Assembly: GCA_023444445.1 (NCBI GenBank)
Contig: JAEXMK010000175.1
Coordinates: 1-40,138 of the forward strand
Origin: Pseudomonadota bacterium
Lineage (GTDB): Bacteria; Pseudomonadota; Alphaproteobacteria; Rhizobiales; Rhizobiaceae
Direction of reading: 5' to 3'
Length of the DNA stretch: 40,138 nucleotides
Below, in pieces: positions 19,747-27,098 of this stretch. The notes beneath the pieces are model-generated. The model did no database searches. It was not told the origin of the DNA and saw only the letters and a program-made list of their open reading frames with translations. How positions within the stretch are numbered: the stretch's first letter is position 1; each line of letters opens with the position of its first letter. Position numbers and translations under genes: made by a program.

Positions 19747-21035
19747 ATGCTGCCCTCCAGCACGTCGAGCGGGAATTTCAGATAACGCTTGCCATTCGCC
19801 TCCGGCTCCGGCAGGCGGCCGCCGCGAATATTGACCTGTAGGGCATGCAGAATGAGCTTCGGCATCGGCAATGTGCGATCCCGCGCTTCCCTCAAGCGAA
19901 TGAAGTCCTCCTGCGTCATGCCGGCCAGATGCGGATTGCTGCGCTTCTGTTCGCCCACCGTGCTTTCCCATTTCGGGGCACGGCCGCCGGGCTGATAATC
20001 ATGGCCCGTGAAAAGCCGCGTGTCGTCGGGAAGATCGAGGATATCCTGAATCGATGCCCACAGTTCTTTGGCGCTGCCGCCCGGAAAATCGGCGCGTGCC
20101 GTGCCGGAATCCGGCATGAAAAGCGTATCGTGCACGAAGGCCGCGTTACCCACCGCGTAGGTTACGGAAGCCAGCGTATGGCCGGGCGAAAACAGGACAC
20201 GGGCTTCCAGTGAGCCGATGCTGAACCGGTCGCCAGCCTCGAACAGCTGGTCCCACTGTGAACCATCGGTCTTGAGATCAGGCCAATTGTATTTCGCCTG
20301 CCAGAGCTTCTGTACGCCGGTGACTTTGGCGCCTATTGCCGTCTTGGCGCCGGTCTTCTCCTTTAGATAATGGGCGGCGGAAAAATGGTCGGCATGTGGA
20401 TGGGTATCGAGGATCCATTCCACCGAAAGCCCCTGGTTTTTTATATAGTCCAGAATGGCGTCGGCATTCATCGTTCCGGTGGCGCCGGATTTTTCATCGA
20501 AATCATAGACCGGATCAATGATGGCGCAGCCACCGGTCGCAGGGTCGGAAACGACATATTGCACGCTCGAGGTACGCGCGTCGAAGAACGCCTTGATGTG
20601 CGGCACCGCCTCCGACTGGCGCTCCAGCCAGCGTGTGGCGGCGGAAAGATCAAAGCCATGCATCTTGCCGAAAGCCTCGATGTCGCTCCGCTGCATGCGC
20701 CCGTCGAGGGCTTCACCGAGAACATGAAGCGTCAATGCCCGCGTGCCGCCCTTGCAATGGGCGAAAACAGGACCTTCGGCCTCTGCCATCTTTTGCTGGA
20801 AAGCGCGGATATCGGCTTCGGTAATGGTGGGACCGCTGACCGGGATGAAACCGTAATCCATGCCGGCTGCACCGGCGGCGCTTTTTTCCTGCGCATTGCC
20901 CGGTTGGCCGGGCTCTTCACCATCGGGCCGGACATTGATGATGCTTTTAAAGCCCTGGGCGGAGAGCGATGGGAAGTCGGCAATCATGGGCTGACCCGCG
21001 ACCGTCAGACGCTCGTTGATCTTTACGGCATTCAT
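19740..21035 (-). CDS. blh: Bifunctional sulfurtransferase / persulfide dioxygenase (Blh)
   Basis: A 431-aa fusion. Residues 1-110 form a DUF442 phosphatase-like domain with the active Cys94 in FAHCKGGTRAL, a sulfurtransferase. About residues 140-380 form an ETHE1-type metallo-beta-lactamase domain with ILDTHPHADHFSA (near residue 212) and FTGHDYQPGG. It oxidises glutathione persulfide to sulfite, detoxifying hydrogen sulfide. The ATG at 21035 has GGGAGA upstream. It is the first gene of the operon, followed by bigR and two YeeE/YedE genes with overlapping ends. In Agrobacterium and Xylella the homologous operon is tied to biofilm growth and sulfide detoxification. Confidence 0.92.
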   Translation of the reverse strand: MNAVKINERLTVAGQPMIADFPSLSAQGFKSIINVRPDGEEPGQPGNAQEKSAAGAAGMDYGFIPVSGPTITEADIRAFQQKMAEAEGPVFAHCKGGTRALTLHVLGEALDGRMQRSDIEAFGKMHGFDLSAATRWLERQSEAVPHIKAFFDARTSSVQYVVSDPATGGCAIIDPVYDFDEKSGATGTMNADAILDYIKNQGLSVEWILDTHPHADHFSAAHYLKEKTGAKTAIGAKVTGVQKLWQAKYNWPDLKTDGSQWDQLFEAGDRFSIGSLEARVLFSPGHTLASVTYAVGNAAFVHDTLFMPDSGTARADFPGGSAKELWASIQDILDLPDDTRLFTGHDYQPGGRAPKWESTVGEQKRSNPHLAGMTQEDFIRLREARDRTLPMPKLILHALQVNIRGGRLPEPEANGKRYLKFPLDVLEGSIW

Positions 21036-21053
21036 CGCTTTCTCCCGTCGACT

Positions 21054-21090
21054 AGATTGATATATATTATTATATAATGTATAATGTTAA
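21054..21090. promoter_or_regulatory. AT-rich BigR operator and promoter region
   Basis: A run of almost pure A/T lies 20-55 bases upstream of blh. At its core is a perfect 10-bp palindrome ATTATATAAT (21069-21078), flanked by near-symmetrical TAT/ATA repeats. BigR is known to bind an AT-rich palindrome overlapping its promoter. The contrast with the surrounding GC-rich sequence is strong. Confidence 0.65.
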
Positions 21091-21233
21091 TTTGCAAGGT
21101 GGAAATTGCTGCCTTTCCGAATGCCTTGCTGGGATTCTTTCAGGAAGATTCGAAATTGAATTCTAGAAGCGGGATTTCTTCGTTTTGTGACGCAAGGATG
21201 GAGCTCGGGCCGCATCTGGCCCATAAAACACTG

Positions 21234-21257
21234 TGTGTCCGAAACTATTCGGACACA
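21234..21257 (-). terminator. Hairpin downstream of the LysE gene
   Basis: A perfect 10-bp stem (TGTGTCCGAA with TTCGGACACA, loop of four). On the minus strand it is followed, after CAGTG, by TTTT and it lies 76 bases beyond the LysE stop. On the plus strand it is followed by GGATTTTT, but no plus-strand gene ends here. Confidence 0.6.
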
Positions 21258-21332
21258 GGATTTTTGCATTAAAGCAGGTGCGGATTTCCGCCCGCCTCAG
21301 GTGGCGAGCCTGCGGCGCGTCGCCTCTGGGTT

Positions 21333-21968
21333 TTATGCGCTGGCCCGCCGGTAAAGGGCAAGGGAAGCGGCGAGCGTCAGCAGCGCGCCGCCGCAGATGC
21401 GGTCAAGCCACAGCGCGCCGGACTTGCGCAATAGTCTGACCGCCTGCGCGCCGAACAGGGCGTATCCGAACATCACGATGAAATCGATGCCAGCGAAGAC
21501 CAGTGCAAGCATGGCATATTGCTGGATTTGCGGCGCGGCGGGATCGATGAACTGCGGCAGAAAGGCCGAAAAGAAGAGGTATCCCTTGGGATTGGTCACG
21601 GCGACGAGAAAGCTTTTCAAAAAGATCGAGCGCGCCGATGTCGACCCGTTTACCTCCCCAGATCCAAGAGCGCCATCAAGCGTGCCCCTTGAGCGCAAAA
21701 GCATGATGCCGAGAAAAACGAGGTAACAGACACCCACCCATTTGACGACGCCGAACCAGAATTCCGAGGCGGCCAGGAGGGCACCCAATCCCAGCGCGAC
21801 TGCGCCGATCAGGACGAAATCCGAAAGGACGGCACCGGACATGCCGATCATGGCACGACGAACGCCGAACTTCGAGCCATTGGCTAGCACCAGCAAAACG
21901 GTGGGTCCGGGCGTCGCTATGCCGATAAAGGCGACCATGGCAAAGGCCAGAAGCGTCACGTCGATCAT
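21333..21968 (-). CDS. LysE/RhtB family amino-acid exporter
   Basis: A 211-aa inner-membrane protein with about six hydrophobic segments. The typical family opening is seen: FIGIATPGPTVLLVLANGSKFG. The length matches LysE/RhtB exporters (200-215 aa), which export amino acids or related metabolites such as lysine, homoserine, threonine or cysteine pathway intermediates. The start at 21968 has GGAGAGG upstream; an extension to 22058 is not conserved. It diverges from the alpha/beta hydrolase gene. The substrate cannot be told from sequence. Confidence 0.88.
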   Translation of the reverse strand: MIDVTLLAFAMVAFIGIATPGPTVLLVLANGSKFGVRRAMIGMSGAVLSDFVLIGAVALGLGALLAASEFWFGVVKWVGVCYLVFLGIMLLRSRGTLDGALGSGEVNGSTSARSIFLKSFLVAVTNPKGYLFFSAFLPQFIDPAAPQIQQYAMLALVFAGIDFIVMFGYALFGAQAVRLLRKSGALWLDRICGGALLTLAASLALYRRASA

Positions 21969-22205
21969 GTTTTCCTCTCCTGCGGATCGTAGCACCAGCC
22001 GCACATATTTTCCATGTAGAAAATTGAGATAAAAGATTTCGTTTTTTGGGCGGCGCAAGCCTGCGTGAGAACCCGTTTTCTACGCTTCTATTAATACATG
22101 GTCTTATTTTCCCCGTCGCTCGCGAAGGAGAGCAAGGCAATAGTCGACGGGAATCGTCGGATTCGCCATTCTTGTAACACATCGCCCGCAAACCACGGAG
22201 TAGGC

Positions 22206-22823
22206 ATGTGTACCACCTTGATTGTCCCCGGTCTGAACGGTTCAGATGAGGGGCATTGGCAGCGGCACTGGTTGCTGGATGACCCTCAGGCTAAGCTGGT
22301 CGATCAGGACAATTGGCAATGCCCGGTTCTCGAAGACTGGATTGACCGTCTTGAGGCCGCGCTGACCGCGGTTGAAAGTGCCTATATCGTTGCCCACAGC
22401 CTTGGTTGCCTGCTTGTGGCGAATATGGGGTCGCGACTTTCGACTGCCAAAATCAAGGGCGCACTTCTGGTCGCTCCCGCCCATCTCGACCGGGTGGAGG
22501 CGATTCACCCCTGTATCGTCCAGTTCGGCGCGTTTCCAAGGCAGCCGCTTGCTTTTCCCAGTCTCGTGGTGGGCAGCATGAACGACCCCTATATGAGCGC
22601 TGAAGAGCTGGCGCGCACCGCCACCAGCTGGGGAAGCGATCTCGTCAATCTTGGCGCCGTCGGGCACATCAACATTGCCGCAGGTTTTGGCCGGTGGCCG
22701 ACAGGTTACGCGCTTTTCGACCGTCTGAAATCGACCGCTGAAAAGGCCACCACAGGATCGAGACTGCACGGATTGCCGGCGATACAGGGTCTGCATCTTC
22801 AGAGCGACGCTGGTGCGCTCTGA
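22206..22823 (+). CDS. RBBP9/YdeN family alpha/beta hydrolase
   Basis: A 205-aa small serine hydrolase. The RBBP9/YdeN opening reads TLIVPGLNGSDEGHWQRHW. The nucleophile is Ser65 in VAHSLGC, the acid is probably Asp in GSMNDPYMS, and the His is in AVGHINIAAGFG. The final 25 residues after FDRLKSTAE look like an unstructured tail. The start at 22206 has GGAG nearby; the open frame from 22098 is not conserved in character. Natural substrates of the family are unknown. It stands alone, divergent from lysE and about 140 bases before the next ORF. Confidence 0.8.
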   Translation: MCTTLIVPGLNGSDEGHWQRHWLLDDPQAKLVDQDNWQCPVLEDWIDRLEAALTAVESAYIVAHSLGCLLVANMGSRLSTAKIKGALLVAPAHLDRVEAIHPCIVQFGAFPRQPLAFPSLVVGSMNDPYMSAEELARTATSWGSDLVNLGAVGHINIAAGFGRWPTGYALFDRLKSTAEKATTGSRLHGLPAIQGLHLQSDAGAL

Positions 22824-22880
22824 AACGGAATGTTTCCCACAGCGACATCCTTGGTCCACCTTTGCCGGCGAAGCATCAAT

Positions 22881-22905
22881 TATAGAATAGTAATTTTATG
22901 GAAAA
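22881..22905 (+). promoter_or_regulatory. Copy 1 of a shared upstream motif (sulfur genes)
   Basis: TATAGAATA, eight variable bases, then ATGGAAAA. The same 25-bp arrangement, with 17 fixed positions identical and some of the inner eight shared, occurs at 24555-24579. It lies 59 bases before the 65-aa ORF and about 420 before ssuD. Likely an activator site or an unusual promoter common to the two units. Confidence 0.55.
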
Positions 22906-22964
22906 TATTGACGATTTTCGCCGGCCGCCGGAGGATAAGGCGGAGTTGAGCAAAGGAGGCGCAC

Positions 22965-23162
22965 ATGCCGCAGGGACTTCATGTGTTTACTTTCGATCTG
23001 TTCGGTTTGACCCGGCGTCAGCCCCGCGAAGAAGAACCGGTTCATCTTAACCCGCTGGAGCACTCCGGCCGCATCCGGCAGGGGAAAAGCGATCTCGAAC
23101 TTGAGCGGGAAGAGATCTGCGAAATGAACTTTGCGTTGCTGGGCTTTTACCCGGTCTTGTGA
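22965..23162 (+). CDS. Small hypothetical protein ahead of ssuD
   Basis: A 65-aa frame with a near-perfect ribosome site (AAAGGAGG, six bases before the ATG). It has 59 bases of spacing from the shared upstream motif, which suggests it is the first gene of the ssuD transcript. The sequence is charged (a stretch of Glu/Arg in the middle) and ends hydrophobic (LLGFYPVL). It has no signal peptide, membrane segment or family I recognise. It could be a small regulatory or leader protein. SsuD starts 161 bases after its stop. Confidence 0.45.
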   Translation: MPQGLHVFTFDLFGLTRRQPREEEPVHLNPLEHSGRIRQGKSDLELEREEICEMNFALLGFYPVL

Positions 23163-23323
23163 GCACGAGCGCTCCTTATCCTTTCGACTCCATTCAACCC
23201 GGAGAGAAACTCCCTGTGATGGATGGAAATTGGAACAAAATTTCTTAAACGCGCTGGGGAACCGGTTACCCTTTCATCATCACACCCGCATCGCCCGAGG
23301 GGCGGATTGCAAAGGACCTGCCG

Positions 23324-24493
23324 ATGAGCAAACACGACAAGCCACTCGATTTCCTGTGGTTCATACCCACCTCCGGCGATGGCAGTTACCTCGGTTCGGA
23401 CGATCTGTCGCGCCCTTCCGATCCGGGCTATTTCCGTGAAATCGCACAAGCCGCCGATCGGCTGGGTTATTCGGGCGTGCTCATTCCAACCGGCGTCGCC
23501 TGCGAAGAATCTTTCATCCTCGCGGCCAATCTTGCTGCATATACCGAAAAACTGAAGTTCCTCGTTGCCATCCGGCCGGGTGTCGCATCACCCGCTTATT
23601 ATGCGCGTCTCGCCTCCACGCTCGATCGCGTTTCCCACGGCCGGCTGCTGCTCAACATCGTCGTCGGTGGCAGCGCGCAGGAACTGGCCGGTGACGGCAT
23701 CTTCCTGCCGCATGACGAGCGTTACGACCACGCCGACGAGTTCTTCCAGGTGTTCAATTCGCTTATCGAGACTGGCAAGGGAGATCTCGACGGCAAATAT
23801 ATCAAGGCGCAGGGTGCCAGGCTCGGGCTGCCGCCGGTGCAAGAGCCGCGCCCGCCGCTTTATTTCGGCGGTTCCTCCGATGCCGGCATCGAGTTTTCGG
23901 CCGGGATTACCGACAAATATCTCACCTGGGGCGAACCGCCCGCACAGGTGGCGGAAAAAATCGCCAAGGTTCGCGCGGCCGCCGCGAAAAAGGGCCGTGA
24001 GGTGACCTTCGGCATCCGTCTGCATTTCATCGTGCGTGAAACCGATGAGGAGGCGTGGGCCGATGCGGATAGGCTGATCTCTAAGCTTTCCGACGAGACC
24101 ATCGCCTCTGCTCAGGAGGTTTTCTCCAAGGCATCGGATTCTGTCGGGCAGGCCAGAATGCAGGCGCTGCATAATGGCCGCCGCGACAAGCTGGAGGTCT
24201 CCCCGAACCTGTGGGCGGGTATCGGTCTCGTGCGGTCTGGCGCGGGCACCGCGCTGGTCGGTTCGCCAAAGACGGTTGCAGCACGGCTCAGGGAATATCA
24301 GGAGCTCGGTATCGATACCGTTATCGCCTCCGGTTATCCGCATCTCGAGGAAGCCTATCGCCTGTCCGAACTGCTGTTCCCGGAAATCGGCCTTGGCGGG
24401 CCGCGAAACGAGATCCGCTCATCGTTCGGCGCCAAGCAGGTTTTCGGCGGTGGCGGGCATGGCGGGAACGTCAAGCTGGTGTCGGGATCCTGA
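23324..24493 (+). CDS. ssuD: SsuD-type FMNH2-dependent alkanesulfonate monooxygenase
   Basis: A 389-aa bacterial-luciferase-family monooxygenase that uses reduced FMN and oxygen to split C-S bonds of alkanesulfonates, releasing sulfite for sulfur nutrition. It matches E. coli SsuD throughout: [75 protein letters not shown] and [11 protein letters not shown]. Cys60 corresponds to Cys54. The usual PTHGDG near the N-terminus reads PTSGDG (Ser17), so one proposed active-site His is replaced. The C-terminus is a Gly-rich tail. AAAGGA lies 7-8 bases before the ATG. No ssuABC transporter is adjacent; the flavin reductase is the next gene. Confidence 0.9.
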   Translation: MSKHDKPLDFLWFIPTSGDGSYLGSDDLSRPSDPGYFREIAQAADRLGYSGVLIPTGVACEESFILAANLAAYTEKLKFLVAIRPGVASPAYYARLASTLDRVSHGRLLLNIVVGGSAQELAGDGIFLPHDERYDHADEFFQVFNSLIETGKGDLDGKYIKAQGARLGLPPVQEPRPPLYFGGSSDAGIEFSAGITDKYLTWGEPPAQVAEKIAKVRAAAAKKGREVTFGIRLHFIVRETDEEAWADADRLISKLSDETIASAQEVFSKASDSVGQARMQALHNGRRDKLEVSPNLWAGIGLVRSGAGTALVGSPKTVAARLREYQELGIDTVIASGYPHLEEAYRLSELLFPEIGLGGPRNEIRSSFGAKQVFGGGGHGGNVKLVSGS

Positions 24494-24554
24494 TCCATCC
24501 AACAAAAGCTTGCAGCGGGATATGAGGCGGCGGCATCATATAAAACATTATTTC

Positions 24555-24579
24555 TATAGAATATTACGATTATGGAAAA
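24555..24579 (+). promoter_or_regulatory. Copy 2 of a shared upstream motif (flavin reductase gene)
   Basis: TATAGAATA, eight bases, then ATGGAAAA, as at 22881-22905. It lies 69 bases before the flavin reductase ATG, nearly the same distance as copy 1 from its ORF. Because ssuD ends at 24493, this gives the reductase and following gene their own controlled start. Confidence 0.55.
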
Positions 24580-24648
24580 CGATATCTATTTCAGCCCCCG
24601 CCACCGCTGCTAGCTATTGAACAATTCAGCTGTTTCAGGAGCCACGCG

Positions 24649-25194
24649 ATGACATTGCAATATGCGGCCAAGGACCAACAATTCATCAATCTGCGCGACC
24701 CGGTCGCCGGCAGGGCGGCGGATGCCGATAGCCTCAAGGCGGCGCTGCGGACGCTCGGCGGCGGCGTCAGCGTCATTACCGCTGGCGAAGGGGATGAGCG
24801 AACGGGTGCAACCGTAACATCGGCCACCGCTTTGTCGATCGATCCACCGCGAATCCTTGTCGCGCTCAACCGTTCCTCGTCCACATGGCCGGTGGTACAG
24901 CGTTTTGGTCATTTCGCCGTCAACATCATCGGTTCGAACCATCAGTTCGTTGCCAACCAGTTTGCTGGTATCGGCGGCCTCAAGGGTGCGGACCGGTATC
25001 GCGGTGCGGAGTGGACAAGGCTGGCGAGCGGCGCACCCATTCTCGAAGATGCCGTAGCCGCGATCGATTGCACCATAGAAGAGGCGATCGAGCGTCACAG
25101 CCACGTCATCGTCATTGGTAAGGTGGAAGCGATCCGTGTCGGCTCCGGCCATTCGCTGCTCTACCAGAACGGACGCTATCATTCACTGGACTGA
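24649..25194 (+). CDS. HpaC-like NAD(P)H:flavin reductase
   Basis: A 181-aa flavin reductase of the HpaC/flavin-reductase-like fold. It supplies free reduced FMN or FAD to two-component monooxygenases. Family features are LRTLGGGVSVITAG, GATVTSATALSIDPPRILVALNRSSSTW, FAVNIIGSNHQFVANQFAG and the C-terminal LLYQNGRYHSL. The ATG at 24649 has CAGGAG upstream. Coming right after ssuD with the same upstream motif, it is the probable partner of SsuD, replacing the unrelated SsuE of E. coli. The next gene starts 51 bases on. Confidence 0.88.
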   Translation: MTLQYAAKDQQFINLRDPVAGRAADADSLKAALRTLGGGVSVITAGEGDERTGATVTSATALSIDPPRILVALNRSSSTWPVVQRFGHFAVNIIGSNHQFVANQFAGIGGLKGADRYRGAEWTRLASGAPILEDAVAAIDCTIEEAIERHSHVIVIGKVEAIRVGSGHSLLYQNGRYHSLD

Positions 25195-25245
25195 GCGTCG
25201 GTCATTTTGGCGCTTTCATTTTGTCATTGTATGAGGGAGTTGAGC

Positions 25246-26190
25246 ATGGGATCCGTCACGCCTCTTGGCGAAAGACTTCGTTTCGTTCCTCCACGCCTCG
25301 GTGCGGATTTTGACGTGCTGACCGTCGCCCGGACGATCGCTGAAAACTGCGCCATCGAAAATCCGGGGCAAATCCACGCACGGATCGCCCGCTCCGGTCT
25401 TCTCGCTCTTTCTGTTCCAACTGACATCGGCGGGGCGGATATAACCAATGACGTCCTCTCGCAGGCGCTTTCGATTATTGCGGCGGCCAATGCCGAGGCG
25501 GCACATGATCTTGTCGAGCATTTCACTGCGCTTGAATTCCTTCGGAATGCGGGCAGTGAAGAGCAGCGCAAAGCTCTTTTCGCCCGCCTCGATCTTGGTG
25601 AGACCTTCGCGCTGGTGACATCCGATGGCGGGCTGGAGCAAGCGATCCCGGTGACGGCTGACGATTACGCCGTGCGCCTTCCCGATGATATTGCCCGGGC
25701 GGCGAGGGCCAATGCCGACTGGATCGTCGTGCCGGCCGTCAACACATCCGGTCAGCCCCTGCTAATCGTTCTGCGCAATCGGCCGAATAGCTCATGGGAA
25801 GGTCTGTTGCGCGCCGATCAGGTGGTGTTTCTCGCGCAGGGCGCAGAGAATCTTGCTGCTTCCGTGTCCACCCTGTTGAAGGCTGCTGTGGCTCTTGGAC
25901 AAAAGCAGCGCGAGCTTTCGGGGTTGCTGGTCGGCAGGCTTTCCGTTGATGGCGCGGCGAAACCAGTGATTGGTGAGATATTTCTCGCCGTCGAACTGCT
26001 GAAGGCGCAGATATCAAGTCTGGCGGCCCATATCGATGCGGCGCAGGTCGGAGCGGAAAACGTCACATGTCGTTCGGTTCGCAACACTGCCATCACCCTT
26101 GAAATTTTGATGGCGCGCCTTGGTCTTATCGAGGGCGTCAGCGAATCCGGGCTCATCGCATCGCTGGCGGATGATCTGCGCCGGCAATAA
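25246..26190 (+). CDS. Shortened acyl-CoA-dehydrogenase-like protein (SfnB/DszC-like), function unknown
   Basis: A 314-aa protein. Its N-terminal 110 residues resemble the helical domain of acyl-CoA dehydrogenases and SfnB/DszC-type flavin monooxygenases: RIARSGLLALSVPTDIGGAD, then IAAANAEAAHDLVEHFTALEF. The family is usually 380-410 aa. Here the middle beta domain is reduced to about 65-80 residues. The standard flavin motifs (T/S-EP-x-AGSD, W-I-T-N) and the C-terminal GGxGY segment are missing. A helical C-terminus remains. Start at 25246 follows GAGGGAG; an upstream frame to 25207 is unlikely. It probably shares a transcript with the flavin reductase. It may be a regulatory or structural partner, or an enzyme with altered flavin binding. 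Confidence 0.7.
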   Translation: MGSVTPLGERLRFVPPRLGADFDVLTVARTIAENCAIENPGQIHARIARSGLLALSVPTDIGGADITNDVLSQALSIIAAANAEAAHDLVEHFTALEFLRNAGSEEQRKALFARLDLGETFALVTSDGGLEQAIPVTADDYAVRLPDDIARAARANADWIVVPAVNTSGQPLLIVLRNRPNSSWEGLLRADQVVFLAQGAENLAASVSTLLKAAVALGQKQRELSGLLVGRLSVDGAAKPVIGEIFLAVELLKAQISSLAAHIDAAQVGAENVTCRSVRNTAITLEILMARLGLIEGVSESGLIASLADDLRRQ

Positions 26191-26217
26191 AGAGGACGCT
26201 GCCAGCTCTGCGAATTC

Positions 26218-26667
26218 CTATTCGCTGGCCGTGATGGACCGCTGGTCTTGGCCGTCCTTTGCGACGAATTGCGCGAGCGTCATATTGTCCAGAATGGTTG
26301 CGATGGCGTCACGTACGTCCGTCATCGAAACCCTGACCTGACAGGTCTCGGGATCATCGCAGTCGTCACAGGCTTCAAAGGCCGTGCGGCTTGCGCAGCG
26401 AATGGGTGCCAGCGGGCCATCCAGCGTGCGGATGACCTGTCCGATCATGATTTCGGATGGCATTTTAGAAAGCGAATAACCGCCGTTCGGGCCCTTCTTG
26501 GAGCGCAGAATGCCGCTGTTGCGCAGTTCCAGAAGAATGGTGTCGAGGAATTTTTTCGGGATGTTGTTACGGGTCGCAATCTCGGTCACGAAGGCGGTCT
26601 CGCCCTGGGGCAACCGCGCCAGATCGACAAGCGCCTTTAATCCGTATTTGCCTTTTTTGGTCAACAT
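26218..26667 (-). CDS. Rrf2-family transcriptional regulator, probable Fe-S type
   Basis: A 149-aa Rrf2 protein. The N-terminal winged helix opens MLTKKGKYGLKALVDLA; the wing reads SKKGPNGGYSLSK. Four cysteines cluster at residues 91, 100, 103 and 109 (RCASRTAFEACDDCDDPETC), an arrangement like the three cluster-ligating cysteines of IscR/NsrR-type regulators. It is convergent with the shortened dehydrogenase gene, 27 bases away. It may control the neighbouring sulfur genes, possibly sensing sulfur or cluster status like CymR/IscR; that link is inferred from position. Start 26667 is the family start. Confidence 0.87.
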   Translation of the reverse strand: MLTKKGKYGLKALVDLARLPQGETAFVTEIATRNNIPKKFLDTILLELRNSGILRSKKGPNGGYSLSKMPSEIMIGQVIRTLDGPLAPIRCASRTAFEACDDCDDPETCQVRVSMTDVRDAIATILDNMTLAQFVAKDGQDQRSITASE

Positions 26668-26722
26668 CGCCTGATCCGAAAAGAGAACCGGCACATTCAC
26701 AATGCCGGACCACGTTATTCTT

Positions 26723-26738
26723 AACTTACTTAGTAGTT
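26723..26738. promoter_or_regulatory. Candidate operator upstream of the Rrf2 gene
   Basis: AACTTACTTAGTAGTT is an imperfect palindrome (AACT..AGTT ends, ACT/AGT inside) in an A/T-rich run 56 bases before the Rrf2 ATG. Rrf2 proteins commonly bind such short inverted repeats and repress themselves. The assignment is only by position and symmetry. Confidence 0.3.
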
Positions 26739-27053
26739 TTTAGCGAATTCCGGTGCAAGCCGTTTCATTTAGATTTCCAGCGAAAGCGGCTTGTTGCCGC
26801 GCTTTGGAGCAAGGTTTTCGTTAGTTTCGAGAGCGTTGACCAGGGCTACTTTCGAAAACCTGACTGAAAACAATATTTTCTCTGATCTCCTCACAGCATG
26901 GAACAAACAGGCAGCAAGCCAGAAGAAGACCGAACTCGTCGGCACCTTCGCCGGCGGGTGGCCTGGAATCTCGGCTCCGAAGTCATGACGCAATCACGCA
27001 CCAATCCGCCCGGCCTGCCGAAAAGCTGATTGCTCGAATAAATGCGGTGGACG

Positions 27054-27085
27054 ACAATATCCGCGGGCCGGCCTGCGGATATTGT
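27054..27085. repeat. Inverted repeat after the FAD oxidoreductase gene
   Basis: A perfect 11-bp stem, ACAATATCCGC (27054) with GCGGATATTGT (27075), with a GC-rich loop. It begins 14 bases beyond the stop of the minus-strand oxidoreductase gene. No T-run follows on the minus strand, so it may be a weak terminator or a 3' stabiliser. Confidence 0.45.
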
Positions 27086-27098
27086 ATTGTAAGAACCT

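Larger units (their letters stand above)
26668..27098. other. 431-base region without a confident gene
   Basis: It contains the Rrf2 gene's probable control region (see 26723) and a hairpin near its right end (27054). A 43-codon frame at 26898-27029 begins ATG and reads like protein (MEQTGSKPEEDRTRRH) but lacks a ribosome site. A 65-aa frame in another phase overlaps it. I see nothing else convincing. The A+T content near 26850-26890 is higher than in the genes. Confidence 0.4.

Noticed and set aside
22824..23323. A riboswitch (for example SAM-type) ahead of the sulfur genes
   Set aside because: I looked for a conserved aptamer-like hairpin set and saw none; the shared linear motif explains co-regulation better.
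26898..27029. A 43-codon frame in the gap after the Rrf2 gene
   Set aside because: Composition is protein-like, but there is no ribosome site, no family similarity and a competing frame overlaps it. Not strong enough to call.
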